Shown here: positions 26,937-37,213 of the stretch, piece after piece | How positions within the stretch are numbered: position 1 is the stretch's first letter | How the letters are laid out: every line of letters begins with the position of its first letter | Assembly: GCA_030682175.1 (NCBI GenBank) | Contig: JAUXOM010000152.1 | Coordinates: 28,787 to 92,786 of the forward strand | Length of the DNA: 64,000 nucleotides | Origin: Rhodocyclaceae bacterium | Lineage (GTDB): Bacteria; Pseudomonadota; Gammaproteobacteria; Burkholderiales; Rhodocyclaceae | Direction: 5' to 3' | Program-made: the position numbers and the translations under genes | The notes under the pieces: model-generated | Told to the model about the DNA's origin: nothing | Databases searched by the model: none | The model's input: only the letters and a program-made list of their open reading frames with translations

Positions 26937-27683
26937 ATGCTGATAATTCCCGCGATTGACTTGAAAGATGGGCATTGTGTCCGCCTCAAACAAGGTGCGA
27001 TGGACGATGCCACGGTGTTTTCCGAAAATCCTGGCGCCATGGCCCGCCACTGGATCGAGCAGGGCGCACGCCGCCTGCATCTGGTCGACCTGAACGGGGC
27101 CTTTGCCGGCAAGCCAAAGAACGAGCCGGCGATCAAGGCGATTCTGCAAGAGGTCGGCGAGGAAATCCCGGTGCAACTGGGTGGCGGGATTCGCGACCTC
27201 GACACTATCGAACGCTGTCTCGACGACGGCATCACCTACATCATCATTGGTACGGCAGCGGTCAAGAATCCAGGCTTCCTGCACGATGCCTGTACCGCCT
27301 TCCCCGGTCATATCATTGTTGGGTTGGATGCCAAGGACGGCAAGGTAGCGGTCGATGGCTGGTCGAAAATGACGGGCCATGACGTGATCGATCTGGCAAA
27401 AAAATTCGAGGACTATGGTGTCGAAGGCATTATTTATACCGATATCGGCCGCGACGGCATGCTCTCCGGCGTGAATATCGAGGCTACCGTGAAGCTGGCG
27501 CAGGCACTGCGGATTCCGGTAATCGCCAGCGGCGGCATCGCCAGCCTGGCTGATGTCAAGGCGCTGTGTTCCGTTGCCGATGAGGGCATCATGGGCGCCA
27601 TTACCGGCCGCGCGATTTACGAAGGCAAGCTGGATTTCCGCATGGCGCAGGCCGAAGCGGACAAGTGCGCCAGCAGCCAATAA
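26937..27683 (+). CDS. hisA: ProFAR isomerase HisA
   Basis: TIM-barrel isomerase of histidine synthesis. The N-terminal catalytic Asp is in [18 protein letters not shown] and the second in [15 protein letters not shown]; the phosphate-binding loop [10 protein letters not shown] is present. I start at ATG 26937 (MLIIPAIDL), three codons inside the track ORF. 248 residues. Confidence 0.95.
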   Translation: MLIIPAIDLKDGHCVRLKQGAMDDATVFSENPGAMARHWIEQGARRLHLVDLNGAFAGKPKNEPAIKAILQEVGEEIPVQLGGGIRDLDTIERCLDDGITYIIIGTAAVKNPGFLHDACTAFPGHIIVGLDAKDGKVAVDGWSKMTGHDVIDLAKKFEDYGVEGIIYTDIGRDGMLSGVNIEATVKLAQALRIPVIASGGIASLADVKALCSVADEGIMGAITGRAIYEGKLDFRMAQAEADKCASSQ

Positions 27684-27701
27684 CATCCCTGCCTGTCAAA
27701 T

Positions 27702-28460
27702 ATGCTTGCCAAACGCATCATTCCCTGCCTCGATGTCAATGCCGGACGGGTCGTCAAGGGTGTCAATTTTGTCGCCCTGCGCGATGCCGGCGACCCGGTC
27801 GAGATCGCGCGTCGCTATGACGAGCAGGGTGCCGACGAGATCACCTTTCTCGATATCACGGCCAGTTCCGACGCCCGTGACATCATCCTCCACATCGTCG
27901 AGGCAGTCGCCTCCGAAGTGTTCATCCCTTTGACGGTCGGCGGGGGCGTACGCAAGGTCGAGGATGTCCGTCGCCTGCTGAATGCCGGAGCCGACAAGGT
28001 TGGCATGAACACCGCCGCCGTGCAGAATCCGCAGCTGGTGGCCGATGCCGCCGCCAAGGTTGGCAGCCAGTGCATTGTCGTTGCCATCGACGCCAAGCAG
28101 ACCAGTCCCGGCAAATGGGAGGTTTTCACCCATGGCGGGCGTAACAATACGCACCTCGATGCCATCGACTGGGCCCGCAAGGTGGCCGAACTGGGCGCCG
28201 GGGAAATCCTGCTGACCAGCATGGATCGCGATGGTACCAAGAACGGTTTTGACCTCAGTTTGACGCGGGCGGTGGCCGAGGCTGTAGCCATTCCGGTGAT
28301 TGCCAGCGGCGGGGTCGGCAACCTGCAGCATCTGGCCGACGGCGTGACCGAGGGGCGCGCCGATGCCGTGCTGGCCGCCAGCATTTTCCATTACGGCGAA
28401 TACACCGTCCGGCAGGCCAAGGAATTTATGCGCGCACAGGGGATCGAAGTACGTTTATGA
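27702..28460 (+). CDS. hisF: Imidazole glycerol phosphate synthase cyclase subunit HisF
   Basis: TIM-barrel cyclase with [18 protein letters not shown], the second catalytic Asp in [15 protein letters not shown] and the loop [12 protein letters not shown]. It works with HisH to make imidazole glycerol phosphate and AICAR. 252 residues; its stop overlaps the hisI start by four bases. Confidence 0.96.
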   Translation: MLAKRIIPCLDVNAGRVVKGVNFVALRDAGDPVEIARRYDEQGADEITFLDITASSDARDIILHIVEAVASEVFIPLTVGGGVRKVEDVRRLLNAGADKVGMNTAAVQNPQLVADAAAKVGSQCIVVAIDAKQTSPGKWEVFTHGGRNNTHLDAIDWARKVAELGAGEILLTSMDRDGTKNGFDLSLTRAVAEAVAIPVIASGGVGNLQHLADGVTEGRADAVLAASIFHYGEYTVRQAKEFMRAQGIEVRL

Positions 28461-28840
28461 CAAAGTGGCTAAATGAAGTGAAATGGGATGAGCAGGGCCT
28501 GGTCCCGGCGATTGCCCAGGATGCCAAAACCGGTGAAGTCCTGATGTTCGCCTGGATGAATCGCGAGGCGCTGGAGAAGACGGCCGAGCTTGGCCATGCG
28601 GTTTATTGGTCACGATCGCGCAGGAAACTGTGGCACAAGGGCGAGGAATCCGGGCATACGCAGACGGTTCTCGAAATTCGCACCGATTGCGACAGTGATG
28701 TTGTGTTGCTCAAGATCGAGCAAACCGGCGGTATTGCCTGTCACACGGGTCGCCGCAGCTGTTTTTTCCACAAACTTGAAAAAGATTGCTGGCAGGATGT
28801 CGAGCCGGTCCTGAAAGATCCCAAGGAAATATACAAATGA
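28457..28840 (+). CDS. hisI: Phosphoribosyl-AMP cyclohydrolase HisI
   Basis: 127 residues with [24 protein letters not shown], the metal-binding [32 protein letters not shown]. It opens the adenine ring of PR-AMP. In this organism it is separate from HisE, as usual in betaproteobacteria. It overlaps hisF and hisE by four bases each. Confidence 0.95.
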   Translation: MTKWLNEVKWDEQGLVPAIAQDAKTGEVLMFAWMNREALEKTAELGHAVYWSRSRRKLWHKGEESGHTQTVLEIRTDCDSDVVLLKIEQTGGIACHTGRRSCFFHKLEKDCWQDVEPVLKDPKEIYK

Positions 28841-29160
28841 TCGATCTTGAAGTCATTCGCCGCATTCAGGAAACCCTGATCGAACGCAAGGGCGCGGCGC
28901 CCGGTTCCTCCTATGTGGCCAGCCTGTATGCGAAGGGCACCGACACCATGTGCAAGAAGGTGGCCGAAGAGGCTGCCGAGGTCATCATGGCGGCGAAGGA
29001 CGGCGATCGCTTGCATCTGGTGCGGGAAACCTGCGACCTGTGGTTCCACAGCCTCGTTCTGCTCACCCATTTCGACATCGGCGTCGATGACATCATGGTC
29101 GAGTTCCGGCGCCGTGAGGGAATTTCCGGGATCGACGAGAAGGCCAGCCGGGGAAAGTGA
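28837..29160 (+). CDS. hisE: Phosphoribosyl-ATP diphosphatase HisE
   Basis: 107 residues with the MazG-like all-alpha fold pattern [31 protein letters not shown] (metal-binding EExxE). It removes pyrophosphate from PR-ATP. The ATG at 28837 overlaps the hisI stop; the track start at 28786 lies inside hisI. Last his gene of the operon. Confidence 0.93.
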   Translation: MIDLEVIRRIQETLIERKGAAPGSSYVASLYAKGTDTMCKKVAEEAAEVIMAAKDGDRLHLVRETCDLWFHSLVLLTHFDIGVDDIMVEFRRREGISGIDEKASRGK

Positions 29161-29161
29161 C

Positions 29162-29515
29162 ATGAACGACTGTATATTTTGCAAGATTATTGCCGGTGAA
29201 ATTCCCTGCAAGAAAGTCTATGAAGACGACGATCTGTTCGCCTTCCACGATATCAATCCGATGGCCCCGGTGCATTTCATGGTGGTGCCCAAACAGCATA
29301 TCGCTTCATTGGCCGAGACCGACGCCAGCCATGCGCCGGTGCTGGGCAAGCTGTTTGCCAAGCTGGGCGAATTGGCGAAAAGCCAGGGTCTGCCCGACGG
29401 TTTTCGCACCATCATCAACACGGGGCGGGTCGGGCGGCAAGAGGTGTATCATCTTCACGTACATATCGTCGGCGGGCCCGATCAACTGGGCCACATGTTG
29501 CCGCGCAACAAATAA
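29162..29515 (+). CDS. HIT-family nucleotide hydrolase (HinT-like)
   Basis: 117 residues beginning MNDCIFCKIIAGEIPCKKVYEDDD, with the histidine triad YHLHVHIVGG near the C-terminus. It is a purine nucleoside phosphoramidase-type enzyme. It starts one base after hisE, so it is co-transcribed; the hisE-HIT-tat order is typical of betaproteobacteria. Confidence 0.92.
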   Translation: MNDCIFCKIIAGEIPCKKVYEDDDLFAFHDINPMAPVHFMVVPKQHIASLAETDASHAPVLGKLFAKLGELAKSQGLPDGFRTIINTGRVGRQEVYHLHVHIVGGPDQLGHMLPRNK

Positions 29516-29530
29516 TTTAAGGAGATTCTG

Positions 29531-29761
29531 ATGGGTGCATGGAGTATTTGGCATTGGCTGGTCGTGCTGGTCATCGTCATGCTGGTGTTTGGTACCAAGA
29601 AACTGCGCAACATCGGCCAGGATCTGGGTGGTGCGGTCAAAGACTTCAAGGAAGGCATGGATACCGGCGCCGGAGCAAAAAAACAGGTCGAGGACCAGGC
29701 GGGTACCACGACGGGTACCACCGTCGAGGGCGAAGCCCGCAAGGAGCAGACAAAATCATAG
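29531..29761 (+). CDS. tatA: Twin-arginine translocase subunit TatA
   Basis: 76 residues: N-terminal membrane helix ([21 protein letters not shown]), the amphipathic helix [18 protein letters not shown] and a charged tail. It oligomerises to form the pore for folded proteins. A good AAGGAG ribosome binding site lies just before the ATG. Confidence 0.95.
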   Translation: MGAWSIWHWLVVLVIVMLVFGTKKLRNIGQDLGGAVKDFKEGMDTGAGAKKQVEDQAGTTTGTTVEGEARKEQTKS

Positions 29762-29830
29762 CTTGGCTGGGCCACATACCGAGCAGAGTGGTGATGGCCC
29801 ATGAATGGCTGACCAAGCTCCGGCTGTTGG

Positions 29831-29850
29831 CAAGGGGGCATGCCCCCTTG
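29831..29850. repeat. Perfect 20-bp palindrome in the tatA-tatB gap
   Basis: CAAGGGGGCATGCCCCCTTG is its own reverse complement and extends by one more G-C pair on each side. It lies in the 130-base gap between tatA and tatB, where related operons usually have a shorter gap. It could act as a partial terminator or an mRNA-stabilising stem that sets the high TatA to TatB ratio; no T-run follows. Confidence 0.6.
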
Positions 29851-29891
29851 CAAATTTCCCAGTAACCCGTTCCCTGATCGAATAATCCGCA

Positions 29892-30278
29892 GTGTTCGAC
29901 ATCGGTTTTAGCGAACTAATGCTGATCGCCCTGGTTGGGCTGATCGTTATCGGACCCGAGCGCATGCCCAAGGTGGCGCGCACGGTTGGTCATCTGCTCG
30001 GTCGGTTGCAGCGTTACGTCGGTGACGTCAAGGCAGATATCAAGCGTGAAATGCAGCTCGATGAGCTGAAAAAATTGCAAGCCGACATGGCTGCGCAGGC
30101 GCACGACATGGAAAGCCGGGTCAATGAGCAGATGAAAGAGACTGAAACCTCGCTGCATCAATCGATCATGCCCCCCAGCGAAACCACGGCCGGCGAAGCT
30201 GCTGCCGGCGCAACCCCTGCAATTTCGGCTGAAAACGCAACCAGCGAGTTGCCTACCCGTACCCCACCTGCCGTCTGA
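29892..30278 (+). CDS. tatB: Sec-independent translocase subunit TatB
   Basis: 128 residues from a GTG start: membrane helix FDIGFSELMLIALVGLIVIGPERMPKVART, then a long amphipathic/coiled-coil region and an Ala/Thr/Pro-rich tail. With TatC it forms the twin-arginine signal receptor. Its stop overlaps the tatC ATG by one base. Confidence 0.93.
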   Translation: MFDIGFSELMLIALVGLIVIGPERMPKVARTVGHLLGRLQRYVGDVKADIKREMQLDELKKLQADMAAQAHDMESRVNEQMKETETSLHQSIMPPSETTAGEAAAGATPAISAENATSELPTRTPPAV

Positions 30279-31057
30279 TGGAAGCGCGCGAAGAGAGTTT
30301 CATTTCCCATCTGGTCGAATTGCGTGACCGGTTGATCCGCACCCTGGTGGTAATGCTGGTGATTTTTCTCGGCCTCGTCCATTGGGCACGGGACATCTAC
30401 TCGCTGTTGGCGGCGCCCATGCTCGCCGCGCTGCCCGAGGGCGGCCACATGATCGCCACCGATGTGGTCGGCGCCTTTTTCGTGCCGATCAAGGTGACCA
30501 TGATGGTTTCCTTCCTGATCGCCCTGCCGTATGTGCTCCATCAGGCCTGGTCCTTTGTCGCACCGGGCCTGTATGCCCACGAGAAGAAACTCGCCGTACC
30601 GCTGCTGTTCGCCAGCGTCGTGCTGTTCTTCATCGGCATGTCCTTTGCCTACTTCATTGTCTTCCCGACGGTGTTTGCCTTCATCAATGCTTTCGCTCCG
30701 GAAGGGGTGGCGGTGATGACGGACATCGAGAAATATCTTTCCTTCGTCCTGACGACTTTTTTGGCTTTTGGCCTCACCTTCGAAGTGCCGGTAGTGGTGA
30801 TCGTGCTGGTGCGGGTGGGTTTGGTGACGGTGGAGAAGCTGAAGGAAATCCGCCCCTACTTCATTGTCGGTGCCTTCATTGTCGGCGCCATCTTCACCCC
30901 GCCGGACGTACTTTCCCAATTCATGCTGGCGGTGCCGATGTGGCTGCTCTATGAATTAGGCATCCTCATGGCACAGGTGATCGGCAAGTCTTCCCGTGCC
31001 GAGGATGGTGCCTATCGGCCCGCCCCTCCCGACCTCCCCTCGCGGGGAGGTGACTGA
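30278..31057 (+). CDS. tatC: Sec-independent translocase subunit TatC
   Basis: Six-helix membrane protein that recognises twin-arginine signal peptides. Motifs: ESFISHLVELRDRLIRTLV, the Pro-rich YAHEKKLAVPLLF and the conserved FGLTFEVPVVV. The last residues (RPAPPDLPSRGGD) and the stop codon are encoded by a dispersed GC-rich repeat, so the repeat has replaced the original C-terminal tail; the membrane core is unaffected. Confidence 0.95.
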   Translation: MEAREESFISHLVELRDRLIRTLVVMLVIFLGLVHWARDIYSLLAAPMLAALPEGGHMIATDVVGAFFVPIKVTMMVSFLIALPYVLHQAWSFVAPGLYAHEKKLAVPLLFASVVLFFIGMSFAYFIVFPTVFAFINAFAPEGVAVMTDIEKYLSFVLTTFLAFGLTFEVPVVVIVLVRVGLVTVEKLKEIRPYFIVGAFIVGAIFTPPDVLSQFMLAVPMWLLYELGILMAQVIGKSSRAEDGAYRPAPPDLPSRGGD

Positions 31058-31264
31058 GTTTTTGCCTACGGCCGACGCTACGCGTCTTAACGCCGGTAGT
31101 GCCGGCATTAGCCTGCGCCGCAACGGCGCGACTTACGTCGCTTGTTGTCGCTACGCTCGTTCGTTACGGGACACTGCGTGGTGATTTTGGCGCGGATTGC
31201 GGCTGGCGCCGCGTGCCGCCTTTCCTCATTGGCCAATGAGGGCGGCCCGGCGGAAAGGCTACTG
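31018..31264 (-). repeat. GC-rich dispersed repeat (family R, copy 3, diverged)
   Basis: Fills the gap between tatC and the convergent protease gene. It starts with CCCGCCCCTCCCGACCTCCC followed by the CCCCTCGCGGGG hairpin and ends with TGCGGCTGGCGCCGCGTGCCGC and GGCGGCCCGG, the reverse of family R. The centre (GTCTTAACGCCGGTAGTGCCGG...) is unlike other copies. Apart from this repeat I see nothing in the gap. The hairpin may terminate tatC transcription. Confidence 0.6.
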
Positions 31265-31272
31265 CGCCGGAA

Positions 31273-32424
<1,152 letters not shown>

Positions 32425-32457
32425 GGATGAATGAACCTGGCGGGAAGGAGTAGAAAG

Positions 32458-33225
32458 ATGCTGCGTGATGATCTGGGCGCCTATCTGGACGGCTTGCTGG
32501 AAACGGCGCGCTTTCGGGATTATTGCCCAAACGGGTTGCAAGTGGAAGGGCGCGCCGAGGTGCGACGCATCGTCTGTGGCGTTACCGCCAGCCAGGCATT
32601 GATCGAGGCGGCGCTGGCAGTCGCGGCCGATGCGATCCTGGTACATCACGGCTGGTTCTGGAAGAACGAGGATGGCCGGGTCACCGGGTTTCGCAAGCGC
32701 CGCATGCAGGCCTTGCTGGCGCATGACATCAACCTGTTCGCTTATCACCTGCCGCTCGATGCGCACGGCGAACTCGGCAATAACGCCCAACTGGCCACGC
32801 GGCTGGGGTGGACCGTGACAGGGCGATTTGCCGAGCAGGATATCGGTTTCCTCGGCGTTCCCGCTGCGGGGCATTTCATACCGCCAGCGCCGACTTTGGC
32901 CGACGACCTGGCGGTGCAGGTCGGGCAGGTGTTGGGGCGCACCCCGCTTCTGGTGGGCGATGGCCGGCGTATCGTGAAGACCGTGGCCTGGTGTACCGGT
33001 GGTGCCCAGAGCTATTTCGAGCAGGCCATTCTGGCGGGTGCCGATCTGTATGTCAGTGGCGAGATTTCAGAAAACACCGTGCATCTGGCGCGGGAGTCGG
33101 GTGTGCCTTATCTCGCGGCCGGGCACCATGCCACCGAGCGTTATGGTGTGATGGCACTGGGGCGGCATCTGGCCGAGCGCTTCGATGTGGTCTGCGATTT
33201 TGTCGAACTCGACAACCCCGTGTAG
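32458..33225 (+). CDS. Nif3-like dinuclear metal center protein
   Basis: 255 residues from ATG 32458, preceded by GGGAAGGAG. The Nif3/YbgI family motifs are present: [57 protein letters not shown] and [11 protein letters not shown]. It forms a metal-binding hexamer of uncertain function; some members resemble GTP cyclohydrolase I type 2. It is divergent from the protease gene. A short repeat core lies at 32882 and is read as PPAPTLAD. Confidence 0.9.
   Translation: MLRDDLGAYLDGLLETARFRDYCPNGLQVEGRAEVRRIVCGVTASQALIEAALAVAADAILVHHGWFWKNEDGRVTGFRKRRMQALLAHDINLFAYHLPLDAHGELGNNAQLATRLGWTVTGRFAEQDIGFLGVPAAGHFIPPAPTLADDLAVQVGQVLGRTPLLVGDGRRIVKTVAWCTGGAQSYFEQAILAGADLYVSGEISENTVHLARESGVPYLAAGHHATERYGVMALGRHLAERFDVVCDFVELDNPV
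32882..32897 (-). repeat. Short modular repeat core (family S, 16 bp) inside the nif3-like gene
   Basis: CGCCAGCGCCGACTTT matches the right 16 bases of the family exactly; the remaining eight bases match poorly. It is read PAPT in this gene. It may be a truncated or diverged copy, or a chance match. Confidence 0.4.
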
Positions 33226-33228
33226 CCG

Positions 33229-33252
33229 CCGGCCTGACCGTCAGGTCCGGTC
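33229..33252. terminator. Stem-loop between convergent nif3-like and FimV-like genes
   Basis: CCGGCCTGAC and GTCAGGTCCGG can pair with one bulged base across a one- or two-base gap. It sits in the 28-base gap of two convergent genes, where a bidirectional terminator is expected. There is no strong T-run. Confidence 0.4.
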
Positions 33253-33253
33253 T

Positions 33254-34405
33254 TCAGATACGCTTGTCGGTCTTGATTGCCGCGGCAGCCTGTTCGACAG
33301 TTCCTTCATTGGTCAGCATTGCCATGAGTAGAAGCAACTCTTCGGCCACCGCTTGCGGGAAGCCGGTGCGGACGCCGTCGCGATTGTCGTTGAGCAAATT
33401 GCCGAGATAGCTGGTGCAAGCGGGTTTGCCCCACAACTCCGACAAGCGCGCGGCGATGTGCGGATAGTCTTCGATGCTGCGCTGCATCTCGGTCTGAACC
33501 TGCCAGTCCTCGGGCAGCACGTTGAAGACTTGGCGCAGCTCTTCGGCTGAGCGTTCGAACTCATCCTGTTGTCCGTTCTGCCGATAGATCTCCAGCAACT
33601 TCAACCAATTGCGCAGCGCCGGCTTGGGCTCTTTCTGGATATGCTCGGTCAGGGTTTGCGCCGCGCCTTGCCCCAGGCCCATGGCAAGCATGATCTCGGC
33701 GAGTTCCAGAGCCTGATCGCTTGATTGTGCCGTCGCGTTGCCACGGCCAGTTTCGGCGTGTGGTTTGACCAGGGTTTGCTCCGAAAAGCTCAGGTCGGTT
33801 AGGGGTTCGACAGCCGGCACCGGCTTGCTTTCTGCTGCAGCGGGCTGCTGTGGCGCGGGGGGCGGTATGGCCGCTGCGACTGGCTTGACGTCCCTGGCTT
33901 GCAACTCACGCAGCCGGGCTGCTTTGCGGCGCCGCGACCAGAGCAGCAGCGTCAGCAACAGCAGCAGTCCGGCACCGGCCAACTGGACTTGCCGGTTCTC
34001 CAGCAGAGCCGGGATGTCCATTGTTGCCTCGAGATTGCTGGTTGCGGGAACGGTGCCAGGAGTTGGCACAGCTTGCGCAATCGCTGCCGCGGGTGCCGCC
34101 GGAGTTTGTAATTGCAGCACCAGCCGGTGGATGTCCCGGACCAGTGCCTCGATGCGAGACAGCCGCACCAGGATGTCGTCGAGTACGCTGTCCTGTTCCT
34201 TGAACCACATCCGCAACGGGTCGTCCAGTTCGACAGGCACCGTGCTGCTGACTTTGACCTGTGCCGGTGCGGCAGTTGCCTGTTCCTGGGCGGTAGCGAA
34301 TTGCGGCCATGCCATGACCAGGCAGGTCAGGACAGCGGTTCTCAGGTAGCGCGCAGAATTGGTCAAGACAATGAAACCCCGGACGAAAATGCCAGATGCG
34401 AGCAT
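33254..34405 (-). CDS. FimV-like membrane protein
   Basis: 383 residues. A signal-like hydrophobic segment (YLRTAVLTCLVMAWPQFATA) is followed by a short coiled-coil-like part (DSVLDDILVRLSRIEALVRDIHRLVLQLQ), a central membrane segment near 145-162 (LAGAGLLLLLTLLLWSRRRKAARL) and a cytoplasmic C-terminal region with TPR-like helices (ALELAEIMLAMGLGQGAAQTLTEHI, LLEIYRQNGQQDEFE). This layout and the ELAEIMLAMG motif are typical of the C-terminal half of FimV/HubP-like polar pilus proteins, but the LysM domain is absent. The start could also be an internal TTG before TNSARYL. Confidence 0.62.
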   Translation of the reverse strand: MLASGIFVRGFIVLTNSARYLRTAVLTCLVMAWPQFATAQEQATAAPAQVKVSSTVPVELDDPLRMWFKEQDSVLDDILVRLSRIEALVRDIHRLVLQLQTPAAPAAAIAQAVPTPGTVPATSNLEATMDIPALLENRQVQLAGAGLLLLLTLLLWSRRRKAARLRELQARDVKPVAAAIPPPAPQQPAAAESKPVPAVEPLTDLSFSEQTLVKPHAETGRGNATAQSSDQALELAEIMLAMGLGQGAAQTLTEHIQKEPKPALRNWLKLLEIYRQNGQQDEFERSAEELRQVFNVLPEDWQVQTEMQRSIEDYPHIAARLSELWGKPACTSYLGNLLNDNRDGVRTGFPQAVAEELLLLMAMLTNEGTVEQAAAAIKTDKRI

Positions 34406-34458
34406 TCTGCCGGTCTGGGTTTATCGTAATACTCAGAACACAGCGAGAATACGCGTTC

Positions 34459-35010
34459 TCAGCCGGGCTTTAGGCGCTCGGTAAAACGTTTGCGCAGCTT
34501 CGCCACCTTGGGTGCGACAACGGCCTGGCAATAGCCTTGCGTGGGGTTGCGGGCAAAGTAATTCTGGTGATATTCCTCGGCGGGCCAGAAAGTCGGCGCT
34601 GGCAGGACGGCGGTCACGATCGGAGCGGACCAGATGCGCGCTGCGTCGAACTCCTTGATCAGGGCTTGTGCCTCCGCAGCCTGTGCCGATGAATGGGCGA
34701 ATACCACCGAGCGGTATTGGCTGCCAATATCATTACCCTGGCGGTTCAGCGTCGTCGGATCATGTATGGTGAAAAAGGCCGTGAGCAGGGTGCGATAGTC
34801 GATGATGGATGGATCGAAGTCGACGCGCACTACTTCGGCATGGCCGGTATCGCCAGTACAAATCTGCTGGTAAGTCGGGTTTTCGACCGCACCACCGCTA
34901 TAGCCCGAGGTGACCGCGATCACCCCGTCGAGCAGTTTGAGAGCCGCCTCGATGCACCAGAAACAGCCGCCACCCAGAGTAGCCTGGGCGGCTGGGACAA
35001 TGGTGGTCAT
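34459..35010 (-). CDS. msrA: Peptide methionine (S)-S-oxide reductase MsrA
   Basis: 183 residues with the catalytic motif GGGCFWCIEAAL, YSGGAVENPTYQQICTGDTGHAEVV, and FWPAEEYHQNYFARNP. It repairs oxidised methionine. The length is normal. A family S repeat copy lies at 34589-34612 and is read as TAVLPAPTF; the region aligns without extra residues. Confidence 0.95.
   Translation of the reverse strand: MTTIVPAAQATLGGGCFWCIEAALKLLDGVIAVTSGYSGGAVENPTYQQICTGDTGHAEVVRVDFDPSIIDYRTLLTAFFTIHDPTTLNRQGNDIGSQYRSVVFAHSSAQAAEAQALIKEFDAARIWSAPIVTAVLPAPTFWPAEEYHQNYFARNPTQGYCQAVVAPKVAKLRKRFTERLKPG
34589..34612 (+). repeat. Short modular repeat (family S, 24 bp) inside msrA
   Basis: Matches the consensus at about 23 of 24 positions (AAAGTCGGCGCTGGCAGGAC...). 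On the coding strand it is read AVLPAPTF, a third reading of the repeat compared with murA and hisC. No length change in MsrA is apparent. Confidence 0.7.
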
Positions 35011-35049
35011 GGCCGGGGCGGGGCTTTAACGTGAAACAACATCGTAGCG

Positions 35050-35188
35050 TTTGCGAAGGGACGCCCCGAGCAAACGCGGCACGCGGCGAAGCCGCAAACC
35101 GCACCTGTGCCAGAAAGAGCGCCCCGTGACAGACGAGCGCAGCGAGCATTCCCGAACCCCCCGCGAGGGGGGGGGAGGGGGGTGGGCC
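35050..35188 (+). repeat. GC-rich dispersed repeat (family R, copy 4)
   Basis: Upstream of msrA. It contains GCAAACGCGGCACGCGGCG, GAGCGCCCCGTGACAGACGA, GAGCGCAGCGAG and the CCCCCCGCGAGGGGGG hairpin, matching copies 1 and 6. It is followed directly by a separate hairpin repeat at 35189. Confidence 0.75.
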
Positions 35189-35229
35189 ACTTTCATGATC
35201 GGGGGCGAAGCCAACGCATCATGAAAGTT
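35189..35229. repeat. Hairpin repeat (family H, copy 1), ACTTTCATGATC...
   Basis: ACTTTCATGATC pairs with a diverged GCATCATGAAAGTT across a GC-rich loop. Related copies are at 60174 and 60491. It always adjoins family R or S repeats in this window. Confidence 0.65.
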
Positions 35230-35367
35230 AAGCGAGATGCCCGAACCAGATGCCTTCATGTTTTTTGCCTCCCGGGGTGTGGGTAAAAATGGTGGCAGCG
35301 CAATAAGCAATACAACAATAAAATTGAGCATGCGAACTCTATCATGCAGCTCATTCCGGAGACCGCC

Positions 35368-37065
35368 ATGGCCCATTCCTGGTTCGATAATCATCGCGCT
35401 CTGCTCGACCATGCCCAGGCCGCGATTGCCTGCCGCACCCACTGGTCGCCCTATGCCGAGAATCCGCGCAGCTATGGCGAGATGGCATTGGAAGATGGTC
35501 TGGCGGCGTTCGAGGCTTATCGCCATGCCCAGTTCTATCTCGACCAGCCTGGCGTGGACGGGCGCTGTGGCGGCGAAGTTTCGCCCTATGGCCTGCCATT
35601 GAATGTGAGCTATCCGCGCTGCAGCCCCGAGGGGCTGATTGCTGCGGCCAAGGTGGCGATGCTGCCTTGGGTGCGCGCCGGCATCGAGACGCGCACCGGC
35701 GTCTGCCTCGAAGTGCTCGCCCGCCTGAATGCCGGTAGCGCCGAAATGGCCTATGCGCTCATGCATACCACCGGCCAGAGCCTGGGGCTCGCATTTCTCA
35801 CCGGTGGCCCGCGGGCGCAGGCGCGCGGGCTGGAAGCCCTGGCCTGGGCCTATCGGATGATGACCCAGATTCCCGCCCAGGCCACGTGGCAGCGCAATAT
35901 CAGCCAGCGCCTGGAGAAGCGCTACATGGTCGCTCCGCTGGGCGTATCCCTGGTCATCGGCTGCGCCACCCAGCCCACCTGGCACGCCTACCCCGCGATC
36001 TTCGCTAGCCTGTCGACGGGCAATCCGGTGATCGTCAAGCCGCTCCCGACCGCCGTGCTGCCACTGGCGTTAACGGTGGCTATCACGCGCCAGGTGCTCA
36101 AGGAGTCGGGCTTCGATTCCAACCTGATAACTTTGCTGGTCGGCGATCCCGACGATACCCCGGTATTGCGTGATATCGCGCGTCGCCCGGACATCCGCCT
36201 GATCGACTATGCCGGTGCGCCCGACATGGGCGACTGGCTGCGTGCCAATGCGCGCCAGGCCCGCCTCTTCCTGGAAACCGGCGGCGTCAACTGCGTGCTG
36301 GTCGACTCCAGCTACGACTACAAGGCGCTGCTCAAGAATCTGGTGTTGTCGCTATGCCTCGATTCCGGCCAGTTGCGCACGACACCGCGGGTCATTTTCG
36401 TCAGCCGCGAAGGCATCGAGACACCTGACGGCCTGGTCGATCCTGAACAGTTCGGGCGCGATCTGGCCATGGCACTGGGCAAGTTTGTCGCAGAGCCGGC
36501 CCGTGCTGCCGAAGTGCTGGGGGCCATTCAGTCGCCGGCGACGGTGGCCCGCATCGCGGCAGTCAGCGAACTGGCCGAAGCGACGGCGGAAATACTGCGT
36601 CCTTCCGCCACCCTAGCCCATCCGCAATGGCCTGCCGCGCGCATGCATACCCCGCTGCTGCTGGGCGCCTCCGCCGAGCAGCGCGAATTTTTCATGGAAG
36701 AACGTTTTGGCCCGATCGCCATCGTCGTCACCACCGCGAACACGGCGACCAGCCTGGCTCTGGCGGAATCCACCATGCGCGACAAGGGCGCGCTCAACTT
36801 TCTCGTGCATGCAACACGCCCCCATGTTCAGCAATTTGCCGAGGATGTTGCCTTGCGTGCGGGGGTGTCGCTCTCGCTCAACCTGACCGGGGCGGCGCTC
36901 ATCAATCAGCCTGCCGGTTTCTCGGATTTCCATGCCAGCGGCGCCAATCCGGCCGCCAGTTGCAGCATGATCGACGCTGCCTTCGTCGCCAACCGCTTCT
37001 ATTTCTCGCAGGTGCAGCAGCATTATCTGCCGCCATCGAGCATTGACTGGCTGGTTGATCAGTAG
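35368..37065 (+). CDS. paaN: PaaN-type aldehyde dehydrogenase-like protein, catalytic Cys replaced
   Basis: 565 residues from ATG 35368 (GGAG six bases upstream). The string of PaaN signatures is clear: HWSPYAENPRSYGE, EVSPYGLPLNVSYP, LEVLARLNAGSAEMAYALMHTTGQSLGLAF, IGCATQPTWHAYPAIFASLSTGNPVIVKP and LETGGVNCVLVDSSYD. PaaN is linked to phenylacetate breakdown. In the usual nucleophile motif, which I recall as SGQMCTTPQN, this protein has SGQLRTTPRV: the cysteine is replaced by arginine. The Glu of the ALDH fold is retained. It may therefore be inactive as a dehydrogenase or have a changed reaction. No other paa genes are visible here. Confidence 0.85.
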   Translation: MAHSWFDNHRALLDHAQAAIACRTHWSPYAENPRSYGEMALEDGLAAFEAYRHAQFYLDQPGVDGRCGGEVSPYGLPLNVSYPRCSPEGLIAAAKVAMLPWVRAGIETRTGVCLEVLARLNAGSAEMAYALMHTTGQSLGLAFLTGGPRAQARGLEALAWAYRMMTQIPAQATWQRNISQRLEKRYMVAPLGVSLVIGCATQPTWHAYPAIFASLSTGNPVIVKPLPTAVLPLALTVAITRQVLKESGFDSNLITLLVGDPDDTPVLRDIARRPDIRLIDYAGAPDMGDWLRANARQARLFLETGGVNCVLVDSSYDYKALLKNLVLSLCLDSGQLRTTPRVIFVSREGIETPDGLVDPEQFGRDLAMALGKFVAEPARAAEVLGAIQSPATVARIAAVSELAEATAEILRPSATLAHPQWPAARMHTPLLLGASAEQREFFMEERFGPIAIVVTTANTATSLALAESTMRDKGALNFLVHATRPHVQQFAEDVALRAGVSLSLNLTGAALINQPAGFSDFHASGANPAASCSMIDAAFVANRFYFSQVQQHYLPPSSIDWLVDQ

Positions 37066-37213
37066 GGGCAAGCATCAACAAGTCGAAGGTGTTGGATGCA
37101 ACAGCGAAGTAGATTTCAACGTTAAAGCAGACCAGGGTAATCGCATGAATGCCAATGTCGTTGACCGTGAAAAATAATCGTTCACGCTCAACGACTTACA
37201 AAGGGACTGCTCA

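Noticed and set aside
32425-32874. N-terminal extension of the HtrA-like protease
   Set aside because: 150 residues without signal or domain, antisense to the nif3-like gene; the membrane anchor begins at 32424.
37066-37213. Small gene between paaN and the insertion sequence
   Set aside because: Frames are short, without a ribosome binding site or family motif; the stretch is probably IS-flanking DNA.
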